64,000 nucleotides of DNA from Lucifuga dentata (Eukaryota; Chordata; Actinopteri; Ophidiiformes; Bythitidae). This document shows, in pieces, positions 11,601 to 24,825 of the stretch (the first letter of the stretch is position 1; every line of letters begins with the position of its first letter). The notes beneath the pieces were generated by a model, which saw only the letters and a program-made list of their open reading frames with translations, was not told the DNA's origin and made no database searches. The stretch covers positions 248,724-312,723 of the forward strand of contig VXCM01000991.1 of the NCBI GenBank assembly GCA_014773175.1. Direction: 5' to 3'. Both the position numbers and the translations under genes were made by a program.

Positions 11601-13485
11601 TTTACTGTATGTTACACAGGCAACATCAACATGCTTAAAGAATGCTTGGTTAATTAAATAATTCATATTTTACCACATTTTATCATTTAAATAAACCCAA
11701 ACTGTATCCACAATGCAACAATGCATTAAAGCAAACTGTGTAGCTGTTATGAAAGAAACTATTTGATGCAAACATTAGATGAATACATATGAGCATTCTT
11801 CCAGAATATATCTGTGAAATTGAATGGTTTTCTAAATCTACCTCAGAGACACAGCAGGGCCTAACTTTGCAGGGGCAAAGTCAGTAATCCTGTCACATGT
11901 TGATTGGTTTAGATGCATTTGAATGACAGCATTCACCTCCTCAGGTATAAGTTCATGTTTTGTGCAATCCAGTTGAATCTGCGTTGCATTCTAAAGAATG
12001 TGTTATACTCACATTAGCATCCCCTGTGGAGCCCAGGCGGCAGCATCCTGGTCATTTGCATGCAGCTCTCACACTTGCCTCCCTAAGCTCAAACTGAATG
12101 ACAAATATAAACAGGAAGCAATTTTCCAATGGCACAACACTGTATACAGATTAACTTCAAGACTCAGCAGTGATCCAGTCCTTAGGTGGCCCAAGAGCCA
12201 TTAGCTAAGGCAGCTTACCAACTACTTTGTGTCCTGCTTTCAAAAAAGATTTTTACAAAATCAACATCTATCAGTATAAATGCTGTAAACCCAATAGGAC
12301 AGTGCTTCTTGTCCAAAATCATCACTGTCATATCCAAATGTTAATGTTAAACTAAAACTATTAAACAGCTTTTTCTTAGTTTTTTCTTTATGCGCAAAAA
12401 TAAATTACAATGTCAGAGACATATTATTAACCATACTTGATTCCTTAATAATTTGAAAAATAGTTCAGAATATTAATGCAATAAAAAATAAGAAAACTAA
12501 TTATTTTACTATTAATGAAAGAAATACCTGTTTTTTTCATGCCGTATGTTATCATAGTTCTATGAAGCAACTGCCATCTATGTCAAAAACCTTCTTGATG
12601 TACTAAAGAAACTTCTCTGCAAAACGGCAGAAAAAGTTCAAGAAAAAATACATCACCATTGTTTAGAAATTACAATTACATTGAAGGAAGAGGAGAAGGT
12701 GCTTTTATATTATGACTGAAAATTAATTTTTCAGTTCTATTGTCTGACATAAGTTTTGACATGCAATTTGTCATAAAATGGCTTAACTTGAGTTCAACAG
12801 AATTGTTTTTCCACAGAAATTGGAATACAGGTGTAACATATTATCTTTACACTCTATATCAACAACTTAATGTGTATTGAATGTTTGTTTGGAATATGTT
12901 TATGTTGCACACCACTATAGCTTAATGTAGAGATGTGTCTTGTAAACTTGTGGGCACTGGCTCCTCTCAGAACATGGCACAAGAATAAAAATAACTGATA
13001 GCTGCATCTTTTACTTTATCATACTATATTTTCATATTAATTTATACTATGCATACAGTACACTCATTAGCATTACCCTACTACCAATTCAAATTATGAT
13101 CAGTTACAACACAACAGAAGAGTACTTGAAATTAATTAAAAGATTTTTTGTTATTGTACAGATGAGAAACTGTGTGTATTATCTTCTGCACTCTGAGGCT
13201 TTCAGTGTAAACGAGTATAAATGACTGAGAGGCATTCACTTCCTGGATGTATTGTTTTGTAAGGTTTATATGCCATATAAAATGTGTTTGACAAAAATTT
13301 TGTAGAGCTGAACAATAGGCTGCAGAGCTGCAGAAGGTATTAGGCTACTGCTAAATTATTATATAACGTAATATATACAATAAGATTGTTTAAACAGCTG
13401 CTCTATTTAAAAGACTGTAAAGAATAAAATTATCCAATTATCTAATAAAAACAGGAAATTAGACAAAATATTGTATAAATCACGG
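8660..13485. other. Anonymous non-coding DNA
   Basis: Nearly 5 kb without a recognised gene. Around 10.2-11.5 kb the sequence is less AT-rich and several short frames lie close together, but none gives a protein I recognise. T runs occur at 9490-9545. Frames near 9207-9420 and 12000-12200 were considered and not accepted. The stretch 11.7-13.4 kb is AT-rich and featureless. Confidence 0.5.
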
Positions 13486-13490
13486 ACTAC

Positions 13491-13527
13491 AAAAAAAAAA
13501 AAAAAAAANAAAAAAAAAAAAAAAAAA
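13491..13527. repeat. Poly-A tract with a single N (13509)
   Basis: Homopolymer with a central N, probably a contig join. Confidence 0.9.
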
Positions 13528-13529
13528 CT

Positions 13530-15580
13530 TAACAGATAATGGGTTAAAAAGAATAAACCTTATAACAGTAAATTAAAAAAAAAAGTTTTAGGTTTGCATG
13601 AATGAGAAATGCATGTCAAGATATAATTTGTAAATGAGCCCTGAACGATGAGATGAGCTGAGATGATAAGATAAAATTACAAGTAACTTTGTAATTTGAT
13701 TATTTGTAGTTTTGAAATAAAATAAGGTACAGTTAGGTCATTTAGTCCATAAGTCAGGCCAAATTCAAAAATGGAAGAGAAACATATCAAATATCAGTCA
13801 ATAAAATGAAATGAGAAACAGTAGAATATTCTTTTTTTTAATGTATGTGGGCAGATAAGCACTTACGTTCAATCCTAAAGAACCACATTAGGCTGAATTG
13901 AATGTGTATTCCATGCAGCAGATAATGATGCTACGATAAATGAATGTGGTAACTGCAAGTTTACTGTAAAATCAAACAACAATATCCTGTGTACAATAAA
14001 ATAAAATATATTTTCAAAAAAAACATGACGATGGCATCACATAGATATACAGTGGATATCTATACATATACATATAAAATGGGTTTGCAAAAGTTTAAGT
14101 CCACTTCCAAGAGCATTTATATTTCATGATTTAGCAAAATTAATACATTTTTTATGCAAATGCAAATGTTATGCAAATAACTAACATTTAATGTAAATTA
14201 CTTTTAGAATCAGCAGCTGTCTGGAAATGATTCTACAAGTAGAACTTCAATTTGTAGAATTTCAGAATTCATATTATTCCAGCACATTTTAGAGCGTCCA
14301 TGAGAGTGTCTTCAGAACATTTCTCCATGTTAGCACTTTTTTTCTTGGGCTTCAACCACATTCAGTCATTATTTGATATCATGCAGATGAGTTTCAATGT
14401 TTTATTGACTGTGTGAAAACCATATTTTTAAACTCAGTTTTTTTGGAACATTTTGGTGACAAACTGCTTGACCAAAGTTCTACTTATATTGTCACAAACA
14501 GGAAAAATAAAAAATAAAAAAATAACTAACAGCAGCGATAGAACACAGATAGAACAATGAATGATTAATTTGGTCATTATCTTGAATTAGTTAGCCTAAA
14601 CATTCACGAGTATGGATTAAATTTAGGATTTATTGTAAAAGCCAGGGATTAGATGAACATCAAAGTTTAGGGTTAGGGTTAGGCGTTGGGTTTGATTTGA
14701 GGTTTGGGGTAATCAAGGTTAAGATTATGAAAATTTTGAACAGCATAAACATTCAACAGTGGAACTTTAGAATGCATTACATTCTTTGCTGACACCAGTA
14801 GATAAACTGAGTTAGGGAGTCAATGTCAGCATCTTCATTTCTGACTTTATTATGAAATCTACTTTCAAATCACTTGACTCGTTTGTTTGATTATTCATTG
14901 GATTCAGTTTGTGTCTGAGTGTAAACTCTGCTCTGTGTAGACTTGTTACTTTTTGACTTATTGCATTGACTTCTTTGTGGCTATTACAGAATTTTGATGA
15001 GTTTTGTGCCTGTCTATGCTAAGTGCTCAACTGAGAAAGTGTTGAACATGTCACTGGTTTTGCAGGTTTTATGGACAAAGAGGGTACTGTTCACAGGTAA
15101 ATAGGCTGGAATGGAAGAGCAGAAAGCAGCAGCACCAAGGTCCGTGGAGGCATTAAAGCTTAACATTGGCATAATTTAGTGTTTGGTTCATTGCCATCAC
15201 TTCACACTAGCTGAGAAGCAGTGGTGACTTTCACATACACACGTGCACTGAATACCTCCTGTGTTTGTTGCTTTTTGCAGACCCATGCTTTATGTTTGAG
15301 TGATACAGTTTAATCTGCTGCAGCAGAAAAGAGGCAGTGAATTTTAACTTTTTTTTTGCCTTTGTAAAAGTAAAATTGTAAATAACATCAAATGTGTGTA
15401 TCTGTATGTGTGTGTAGTACAAGTGTTCTCTTCTAATTGTGTAAGCTCATGGTGGCTCTGGTATGGAAGAAAAATAGGATCATAAAGATCTGAATTTATA
15501 TCAACACTGAATTTAAAACTGCAAATTCAGATCTCAAAATTCAAGTTGCGTATATTCAAAATGCAATATTCAGGTTTCTC
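13530..15580. other. Anonymous non-coding DNA with a short telomere-like motif
   Basis: No gene recognised. 14667-14683 holds 2.8 units of TTAGGG in a G/T-rich stretch, too short to call an interstitial telomere. The interval 14048-14480 has a minus-strand end (AAACTTTTGCAAACCCA near 14080) that could belong to a DNA transposon, but no second terminus was found. Confidence 0.45.
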
Positions 15581-15582
15581 AA

Positions 15583-15790
15583 ATTCAGTTTGAAAAAATT
15601 CAGATTGAAAAAAAATTCATGTTGAAAAAAATTCATATTGAAAAAATTCATATTGAAAAAAATTCAGGTTGAAACAAATCCAGTTTGACTGCCTAACCTT
15701 AGTATCCCAGATGTTCTACTTGAATTTCTTCAATCTGAATTTTCTCAAACCGAATTTTTTTCAATATGAATTTTTTTCAATACGAAATTT
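15583..15790. repeat. Tandem 16-bp units followed by their inverted copy
   Basis: 15583-15676 holds six imperfect units of about 15-17 bp with the core ATTCATATTGAAAAA (variants ATTCAGTTTG, ATTCAGATTG, ATTCATGTTG). After a spacer of about 45 bp, 15719-15790 carries the reverse complement of the same units (TTTTTCAATATGAAT). The best arms, 15631-15661 and 15750-15785, can pair into a long hairpin. This layout resembles the subrepeat-rich ends of a foldback-type or MITE-like element, but no target duplication was identified. Confidence 0.75.
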
Positions 15791-16318
15791 TCCACTTTGC
15801 TAGAACTGCCAGGTAATGTGAAAGTGAATGTATTATTTACTGATAGACAGCACTGGCGTTGTCCACTGGCAAGTGAGACAAGACAACTGATCAATATTTT
15901 TTAGTAGAAAAGCATGAAGAGCATCTGAATACTCCATCAATCACGGTATATGTGGCATTTTTAGTGTTCCACAACCACTCCATCATATAGAGGAATATAA
16001 CATGAGATAGTACTTAAAAACATTATATTGTACCTTTGTTATTACAAATTGACTTTTCATAGTTGATTGACAGTAGATGTCTTCATGGAATCTAATCTAC
16101 TCAATTCCCAGGAAATGAGACCCAACGAGTCAAAAATACATTCAGTCAAATCAGGTATGGGTAGGGCTCTATGCTATTGCCACAGGTCCCGGGTCTGCGA
16201 GTCAATATTTCACGTACTCAAGTGGAACTAAGGAGAGTCTCTATCAGTTCTGATCATATAATAAATACTGCAGGAGAAAAATGTTCTTTTTGAGGTGACA
16301 CAGAACGTGAACTGAAAT
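15791..16318. other. Anonymous non-coding DNA
   Basis: Nothing recognised between the inverted repeat structure and the LINE tail. Confidence 0.5.
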
Positions 16319-16473
16319 GTCGAGAAAATGGAAGTGTCCTTTGCTGACCAGATGCTTCTGGTCGTTCCCAGGTCCAGACTGAAGCTTAAGGGAGACCGTG
16401 ACTTTGCAGTAGCAGCTCCAAAACTTTGAAATAGTTTACCCCTCCACATTGACTTGACTTTGCTGCTGTTGCT
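16319..16473 (+). mobile_element. LINE (L2/Rex-like) reverse-transcriptase C-terminal fragment
   Basis: One plus-strand frame reads VEKMEVSFADQMLLVVPRSR, then KLKGDRDFAVAAPKL, a stop, and NSLPLHI. This is the signature C-terminal tail of many vertebrate LINE polyproteins (D.AF...AP.LWNSLP..IR). The stop is a TGG-to-TGA change at the W of LWNSLP (about 16427). Upstream catalytic motifs are missing and I see no clean 3' tail, so this is an old internal fragment. Assignment to the L2/CR1/Rex group rests on this motif alone. Confidence 0.65.
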
Positions 16474-18520
16474 CATTAATTGATGCCACATCATGCTGTA
16501 GCCAGTGTTCTCGTCTCTCTGTTTGAATCTGATTGAGCTGACTGAATTTTGGATCAAGTCAAATTATCCTTGGCTCTATTTTGGACCAGCTCCAACTGTC
16601 CTTGGCCCCTTTTGGGTTGGATCTCTTTTTTGAAAATATATGTATGTTAGTTCCTGATAGGTTTTCTCCGAGTCTGTTTTGGATTTGACTTAAAATTTTG
16701 GACCCCTGAAGACCTCTAAGTGTACAGTCCCACAATACTCATACTCATGATTACATGTAAAACAATCATCTTGTCTTTGCTTCTGAACAGCCCTCACATA
16801 AGACAAAAAGACTTGAATAGAGATACCACTAGCGGACCCTCCACTATGAGCCGCCCCCCGCTCAGATTAATGTGCTGCGCTTGTGCATGACTTGAATCAC
16901 AACACTGTACAAGGTGCCTTTATTAAACAGCTTGTTACTCAGTCAAAACAATTAGGACTGTGTATCCTGGCAACTGACTATGGGAACGAAGCGATAGAAG
17001 GAGACAGAGAGAGAGAGGGAGAGAGAGAGCCCTGTGCCCACTGCCATAAATGATTAGGTAAATCTGACTTCATGACTGTTCATCACTTTATTTACTTTGT
17101 ACTGATGTTGCCTGCAATGAGGAAGGGACATGGTAGATATGTGGTGTGCCAGTAACTTGTGGATTGTCCAAGTTGCATACAGCCATCACTGTCCGTCCAG
17201 CCCACAGGCTCCAGATAGAGCTGAGAGGCACTACAGGGACTCGCTACCAAAGATAATTCTGACAGTGGCTAGAGGGCTTTTCACTAATGTTCAGTATTTC
17301 CACCCCTATACGCACATGCACATGTGATCTCTCTCCTTTATGTCTCTCTTGAGGACACACACATATCAGTAGTAATAATAAACCCACAGTCTCATGTATT
17401 TCAACCAACTCTGTGTTTTCAAGGAGAGGAAATGGTTCTGTTTTTGATGTGGCATGTTCCCCTGACAATTAAGCACTATTCCGCTGGATACTTGACAATA
17501 CATCTGTAAATTGCTTTTCAGCCAGAAGTTTAGAAAATACAGGGTAAGCACAAGATAAGCTGGTAAAATGGATGGATGGACATGTTTGCAGATTTACAAT
17601 CACTCTCCCTCATATGCACAATCAGTTATTTAATTATTATCATTTATTTACAAGTTTTTTTCTTTAGAGATCATTTGGTTGTAGATAATGAGGACAATAA
17701 AGAATGTTAATTCTTGTGCAAGACAAAAGGGATGGAGCACCACTTCAACATCAAATGATTCTTTACACTTCAATTTCACTCACTGGAGTTTTAAAAGACT
17801 TTCATTCAAATATTCTACCACATCTACACAGCACTCTTAACCCCTTTAGGCTAAAAGATACTGTTTGAGCATGAACATGCCAGCTAATATGCTACATAAA
17901 TCAAAGGCTTGATAAGGAAATGGAAGAAAAAAGTTCAAGTGGCTAAACAACATTATTTGGCCATTAAGATCATTATTGTGATTTGACCTTTACCAAAAGG
18001 GTTAAAATAGATTAATTTTATATTAGGAGGTTAATGGACAATGTCTTCATTGCTAAATTAAATGAAAACACATTAAAAATAACACCCACAGATGTAATGG
18101 CACAAGCACATAACATGTGCATACAGGCATGCACGTGCGCACACACACACAGCACTTTTGGATACACATCGTTAGCCACAGCAGGTTTTAAAGTAGCAGT
18201 TTAGGATGACTTGTCATTCACTCTACTGCTCCCACCTCGCTCCACTCAAGGCTGCCAGGCCGGTAACGACAGCAGCCAGTGCCCGGCACACTATGCTAAC
18301 AGCTAAGCAGAACATAAGGTGACATTGACACAGTCATTGCACCAGCTCCTATCCATGATGTCAGTGTCCTTCGACAGGGCACACATAGGATGTGGGCTAG
18401 CTACATCATGTGACCAGCTCTTCCTCTCTCAATTTGTCAGAGTCACAGTTGCAGTGCACCTGTATTATGCTGCAAACAGGGTGGTTGATGTATGGATGCT
18501 GTGCATGACAAGTACTGTCC
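16474..18520. other. Anonymous non-coding DNA
   Basis: No gene recognised. Short GA-rich stretch near 17005-17030 and CA-rich stretch near 18140-18150. Confidence 0.5.
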
Positions 18521-18522
18521 AC

Positions 18523-18532
18523 AGAGAGAGAG

Positions 18533-18571
<39 letters not shown>
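18523..18571. repeat. (AG)n microsatellite
   Basis: About 24 AG units with one early interruption. It creates a spurious Arg-Glu repeat frame. Confidence 0.95.
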
Positions 18572-18576
<5 letters not shown>

Positions 18577-18716
18577 TGTCTGGTTGTAGCAATTTGGAAG
18601 AGACTACCAGAGCTATATGCCATCAGTCATGAAGCATCCATAAAGCATGTAGAGATAAGGTTAAACAGCATTTAAAGCACATGGTTATGAATGGCTGACC
18701 ATGACCTTAAAGTCTC

Positions 18717-18970
18717 AAGGGAAGAGAGAAAAGGAAGAGTAAAAGAAAGAAAAAGGGAAACAGGGATAAGGGAATGAGAAGCAGAATACTGGAGAAATCA
18801 TTATAGGAAAATGAAAAGAATAGAAAAGGACATAAATGAGAATGTAAAAGTGAGATATAAAAGGACGTGGCAGACATACAAAGGGAGGCTGAGTGATAAA
18901 GAGTGTCAAACAGATGATATATAAAGAGCTTAATAGAGAGCAAGAACAAGAATGGGAAAAAAATAATGGA
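18717..18970. repeat. Long purine-rich tract
   Basis: About 250 bases strongly enriched in A and G on the plus strand (GAAAGAAAAAGGGAAA-like), with no protein similarity. Probably a decayed GA/GAAA simple-sequence region. Confidence 0.7.
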
Positions 18971-20390
18971 TGATGTTTGTGTGTATCTTTGTTTTGTTGT
19001 TGATTCACTTGTGTTATTTTCATTTACACTGTATTCATTAATGCTGTCCTTAAATGAAGGTGTAAGAGACCAAAATGTATTCCTGAGTGAACTCTCAAAA
19101 AACCTCTGTTGTTCTTGCTAAGAAGAAAAAGCAATAAATCAAAATAATGGTAATTACAGGTAATAAGGGTAAATAGATGTGGAATGAAATGACTATTGTT
19201 TACATAAGAATAGAAAGATACTCCTCCATGAAACCTTTCTTCTCAAAAAATGACTAATTTCTCCTTGGTGTAATAAAAAATCTTAAGTCAAGAAAAATTA
19301 CAAGCAAGATTAATTAAATTTAACATCCAGATAGTGTTCAGGTACAGTGAAATGCCATCATTTTGTAATCTCTGTTCAACATTTTACCTGCATCTGTTTT
19401 CATGGACCCAAATCAATGTCAAATCTAATTGAGTTGAAAACCTGTTTTTCACAACAGTTACAATTAGGGGTGAAGGCTGAGCAGCAACCAAGCCTGTCAA
19501 TAAAAAGAACACATCATAATTACTGCCTCTATTATCCTTCAAGACTTAGGACAGAGGCGCCCAGTCATAATTGGCTAACAAACTGCCCCATATGTGCATG
19601 GCCAATAGAAATAATTGTGCTTGTGTGTAGCATAGCAGTGACATGTTAACAGAGTTATATCAGAGTTTGTGACCAAAACAATCAATTTCAAGGTGCTTCC
19701 AACCAGCACGTTCCTATTGGCAATCATTGGTTCAGTGTACACAATGGTGCAAACATTGTTAATGTACTATAGCCTGATAGGAAAACAAGGCAACATGCTA
19801 TTGGTTATGGATTTACTGCTACAAGGATGGGCTTTAAAATTAGAATTATATCAGATTCTCTACATTATTGTCGTATTTGCCTGCTGTGTGCGAAGGCTGA
19901 TCATTACAGTTTATTATAAGGCAGCAATCAGGGATGATTGTTAGGAATGGTCAAAACAAATGACGCACAATATAAAATTGGATCCTGGATGAGGAAAATA
20001 CTGGTTAAACAGGGCTGAGTTGAAATTTTCTGATATTTGCCGCAATCTTGCCACATCTATAAGCCGCTTGAGCGGATTTATATTGTTCACCATCTTAACT
20101 TAGCGAGTGGTTGTGGCTTAGTTGTACAACTGTTGTCACACAAAAAAGAAGAGATTTGAATGCTTTTAGAACAAAGTGGAGCTCCTGGTCTGTTGCGAGC
20201 TTTGACACTATGCTTTTTTTATATCTGCAGAAATGAAGAGCTTAGCGAAGCGAGGATATATTCACGCTCTCATCTCCTAAAGGAATTAACAGTACTCATG
20301 ATGAAGAGGAAAATGAATCTTTGATTAATAGCTTGGATAGTGGAATGCAGAGACGTAGATAACATCTTTGTAATCTCTTCATCTGATGAG
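18971..20390. other. Anonymous non-coding DNA
   Basis: Nothing recognised. A 91-codon frame at 19669-19944 has a hydrophobic look but no known family and no splice context. Confidence 0.5.
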
Positions 20391-20393
20391 TCC

Positions 20394-20427
20394 NCACACA
20401 CACACACACACACACACATACACACAC
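20394..20427. repeat. (CA)n microsatellite after a single N
   Basis: About 16 CA units, with a TA interruption, directly after an isolated N at 20394. The array length is therefore uncertain. Confidence 0.9.
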
Positions 20428-22064
20428 TTTTTCTTCTCTTTATGAAATCTTTGTCACGCTTATGTGTATGAAATGTCAACAGTGTTCTTGTGTGTTTAGT
20501 AAAGGCTTGATGGATGAGTGTGGAGTGCTTCCTGCACATGTTATTTACTCAGATCAGATCCCAGTGCCTGCCACAAAGATGTGGTCCAATCCCCCCCCAT
20601 CTCTGACTTCAGAAGATTACAAAAAGGTTTCTTGAGATTGAATGCTCTTTTCTTTCTCTTTGCTTTAGAGTTTTCTCTGCTGGAGTTCAAATTTTTTTCC
20701 TTAAGTTCCTTTTTATTATCCTTAACCTTGGTATTTTCATACAGTAGATTAATTTAACCTACAAACTAAGGTATTTTTAAATATCCCTTTTGCTTATAAA
20801 AGCATCAGATAATCTGAATTTAATAAAGAAAAATACTTTCCAGCACAATTTTGAATGTATATTTTGAATGTTGTATGTTGTGGGAAATTATCATGTGTTA
20901 TACAGATTGCATTTAAAGAAGGTTCTAATTGTTTGCTTTAAACTTTAATTCTGTTCAATTACTGTGTGTGGTTCTGCATTCGTGAAACCTTTTAATGGCA
21001 CAGGGAGTGGAAATATTTAATGTTTTGACAAAAAGCAAGGGTAAAAGAATCTATAATTATATTGATTACTGATGGCTGTTACTGTAATTGATTTGGCTAC
21101 ATGATATATGGACTAAAGATTTTGATTATTTGATTAAACCTGGTCTACACTGTCATCAAATAAAATACTAATCAATTACTTTTTATTCTTTATGGCCTTA
21201 TTGTACCTCTGTTCTGTGCTTCCTACAATTCATTTGTTATTCACTTTGGATACTGTCTGTCTTGTCCTCAAGGCATCATTTAATACCCAATATTATACTG
21301 GGTAGACTTATAAATAAAGGGTTTCCTAAGTTCAGTTTTTATCCAAAAAATACGTCACATGTATTTATTTTTTCAGTATCAAAGGGTGTTGTGTGAATCT
21401 TCTTGCTGTATTTGGATCCTGTTTTTTTTTTTTTTTTTTTTTTTTNGCGGAGGTGGGGGTTGCTGAAAGTCACTTGGTCATTGATTGTAATTGACTGGGT
21501 TTTCCTATCAATCATTTCACAGGTTGGTTCAAATTTCAACATTGTGTGGACTGTTGCAATGTATTTACTGGCAAATAAAAAAAAAAACACTGTGTGCATG
21601 TGTGTGTGTGCACGTGTGCATGTGTAAACGTTTGGCCAAGTGATGGAAGCTCATCAACTGAGTGATAATCTAATTACTGTTTCAGACTAAGATAGATGGA
21701 GCCACATAGCAAAACACACATCTTTGTGCAATTTAATTTGCACTGTAGAGCTCCACAAATAATTTAAGGCCTTACGAGAGATATGAATTTTGATGCATGC
21801 ATATTAGTTATCGCAGCTCACAAATGGGGTCTGTTACATAACTCACAGCATGCCAGCTTGTCGAGACAAACAGTCTGTCGAGACAAACTGAGAGACAAAT
21901 TGAGCTGCATTACTATGGGATCTGATTAAAAAGAAAGGAGAGTGACATTTGAGAGTTACTGATGAATGGTGACAGATCAGATGGCTGTTTGTGACAGATG
22001 CCACTCCCCCGCTTCTGCTTTTGTATTAATTTGTTATCCTGTCTCTCTCTACTTAAACATGAGT
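20428..22064. other. Anonymous non-coding DNA with a poly-T/N and a TG repeat
   Basis: No gene recognised. It contains a 24-base T run ending at an N (21422-21446) and a short imperfect TG repeat (about 21592-21626). Confidence 0.55.
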
Positions 22065-22922
22065 AAGGCTACATTTACACTACAAGTCTTGATGCTCAAT
22101 TCCAATCTTTTGCCTATATCCAATTTTTTGTTCAGCATATTTACATTTTCTTTTTTATGCAGCCCGTATCTGATACCTGTATTTACACGCTTTGACCTGT
22201 AGCAGCCTAGATGCAGCTGAACATGTGCACATTTCTGGGACAAATGTAACCAAAACGCTTCAATGGACGAAGCAGCAGGTTAGCAAAATTCAAATGCAGA
22301 GAGAAACATCTGATATGTTGTTTGACCATTTATCTTTTTCTTATTTATTTACTTTTATAGGGACCAGCTACATTAATTAACATCACGCATAAACATGGTG
22401 TAAATGTACATGGTGTAAATGTATTGGATTTAGCCAAAAGAAGGCTAATTTTCATCTGCAGTCCCTCTCCTATCCGGATACATATTTTCATCGGTTAATC
22501 ACAGAGGAGAAGAGGGACTTTCGCTGCTGTAACAGGAGCCTGTTGTCACACACTAACAAGTCTATTTGACATAAACACACATCAGCATGTCTGAAATATA
22601 TAGTATGTCCTCCATTTCTGTTTACAGAAAGCGTCATCATATTGATCGCTTACATCATCCATATGCAGATAAAGCAGAATGTTATGTCGGATTCATAATG
22701 GGAAGGAAATTCCGATCTGCATAATTAGACAGCAGGCACACTGGTGGGATATCAGATATGTATCCGATTTATTTCCACATATGCAAGAGGCCCAAATCGG
22801 ACCTGAGCATATCCGATTCCATGTGGCTTTTTACCATTTAAATCTTCAGGAAGAGTATCCAATACGTGTTGCATGTGAGCAAAACATCAGTCAAGTCGCA
22901 GTGGTAGTGTAAATTCAGCCTA
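22065..22922. mobile_element. Non-autonomous DNA transposon with terminal inverted repeats
   Basis: The left end reads AAGGCTACATTTACACTAC (22065-22083). The right end (22904-22922), read on the opposite strand, is TAGGCTGAATTTACACTAC, a 16/19 match. The interior has repeated ATCCGAT/ATCGGA subterminal motifs and no transposase frame. Flanking bases do not give a clear target duplication, so the superfamily is unassigned; hAT is plausible from the general look of the ends. Confidence 0.6.
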
Positions 22923-24677
22923 AGAGATTTCATAAGGACTGAGGAAGAAAAGGTAAAACTTATTTGAATGGTGCTAGCAGGATTCTATTAAAAATCAATA
23001 CTGGTTTTGGATATACAAAGAAATCATTATAATTTTGATCAAGAGCTGACAGAATTTTCATAATATTTGACCCATGGAAAGACAGAGGTGGCTCTATGTC
23101 GTCTTTCCAAGACATGCCTTGCAGAAAACAGAGACACAATCTGTCAGCTAAAGGCCTCATGGGTCTAATAATTGGATTTTTAAAATAAATTATAACCCAG
23201 TGAGGTCATTTTAATCAATCCTTGTAATTACAAATTACAAATCGTTGTGTGCCAAGGGAGCTTTGTGACATGGCTGTTTTAAAATGGTTCTAAGGCAATG
23301 GATCATTTCTCTCAGCTCTTTTCTATCACTGTGGTGGAAAGAAGAATGATTTGGAATGATTTTGATTCTTCAAATTTATGTACTTCATACTTCACTTCCA
23401 CACCCCTTACTTTAATTAACTGAATTAGAACCAGAAAGCAGTCAGAGTGCAAAATCATACCAAGGCTGCACAATATTTCTGTATCTGCATCTGAATCTGT
23501 ATCAAAATACACATAGTAACAGTCATGGGGTAGATTTCATTTGACTAACTGACTTGCAATATAATTGCAGCAATGTTGGAAAATGTCAAGAAATCATTTT
23601 AAAAACTGCTGATTGAAAATTTCCTAACAATGTTTTATTTTTTGTTGTTGTTTTACATACCACTTATTGTCACTGATGAAAATATACAGAGTTATATAAC
23701 TTTGAATTGCAATGTAATCTGTGTAAAATTGATGTGAATTAATTAGAGAATCCTAACAATAAAGTCTGGAAATAGGTGTAACATTTTGCTTTACATAAAT
23801 TGTATACTTTTTGTCCACAGTTGTTATGTGGATCTTTGCTTACATATCAACTGCGGTCTGAAAGAGACAGAGAGTAAATTATTTACCTGGAAAATTAATT
23901 CTTACAAAATAGCTGTATCTTGGACCTTTATAATTTGCAGCCTGAACCAGCCTGGAGTCCTGCTGTCTATGTTAGACAAAACCTTTGGATGGTATATGTG
24001 TTTCTGTATGTTTACTAGCAAGTGTAATGTTGATTGGCTGTGCTATTTGTACATTGTACTGATGATGACAGACAGACAGACAGACAGACATGTCATGTCA
24101 TGTCCCAAAATTCATAATGAAACTACCTGAACGCATTTGCATATGCCCACATTTGATGAACACAGCCATATGGTTTTGAATGGAATAAAGCTTTGCTGTA
24201 AATTCTCAATAAACAAAGCTGTCCGGAGGGTTGATTCAGTGTGAGTACATACACTATTGAGATTACAGCTTTTTGCCATTCTCTACAGTAATTTAAGCAT
24301 GCTATGTGAATTAAAGCAAACAAACAAGATCACTTAAATTGTAGTGTTTGCTTGACATAAGACATTTTAGTGGCACATTCTTAGGCCAAAAATGCATATC
24401 ACAAAGCACTTATGTTTTATAGTATTTTTCATATTACCTCTTCATGTCATTAATGCTCAATCTCTGTCTGACTTGTTAAATTATGCATTCCTATCTTTAT
24501 TGTTTATGTCAATTACAGGCAACCATACAAGACATTTGAAAGTCAACACGTCATTTGAAAGCAGAATGCAATGAATTGACTTTAAGTGGAAGTCATTTTA
24601 TGCACATTTTATTTAATGATGTGATGCAGACATTGTAAATGGAGACTACAACAGAAAACTTTTTAATTACTAGAACA

Positions 24678-24705
24678 TACCTGTTATATACCAATATAAC
24701 AGGTA
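24678..24705. repeat. Perfect 12-bp hairpin
   Basis: TACCTGTTATAT and ATATAACAGGTA are exact inverse arms around a 4-base loop (ACCA). No U tract or adjoining gene suggests a role. Confidence 0.8.
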
Positions 24706-24788
24706 ACAAAAGTTAAGGTCAGGGAGAGTTGGGTTGCCTGCAGAACTCCAGGCTGTCAGAAACTATCCATTTATCTTCTAGTTGATTT

Positions 24789-24791
<3 letters not shown>

Positions 24792-24822
<31 letters not shown>
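24792..24822. repeat. (CT)n microsatellite
   Basis: About 15 uninterrupted CT units. Confidence 0.95.

Positions 24823-24825
<3 letters not shown>

Noticed and set aside
14048..14480. Possible Tc1-like end on the minus strand (AAACTTTTGCAAACCCA)
   Set aside because: No matching inverted terminus and no transposase motif were found.
14667..14683. TTAGGG repeats suggesting an interstitial telomere
   Set aside because: Under three units; short TTAGGG runs arise by chance and within dispersed repeats.
15062..15098. Micro-exon-like segment between TTTTGCAG and CAG|GTAAAT
   Set aside because: About 30 bases, not a multiple of three, with no neighbouring exon; splice-like motifs are common by chance.
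18319..18675. 118-codon frame with an Arg-Glu repeat
   Set aside because: The repeat is the AG microsatellite at 18523-18571; the flanking residues match nothing known.
23786..24130. 114-codon frame
   Set aside because: Partly made of the GACA repeat (Asp-Arg-Gln-Thr) and otherwise of AT-rich sequence without family motifs.
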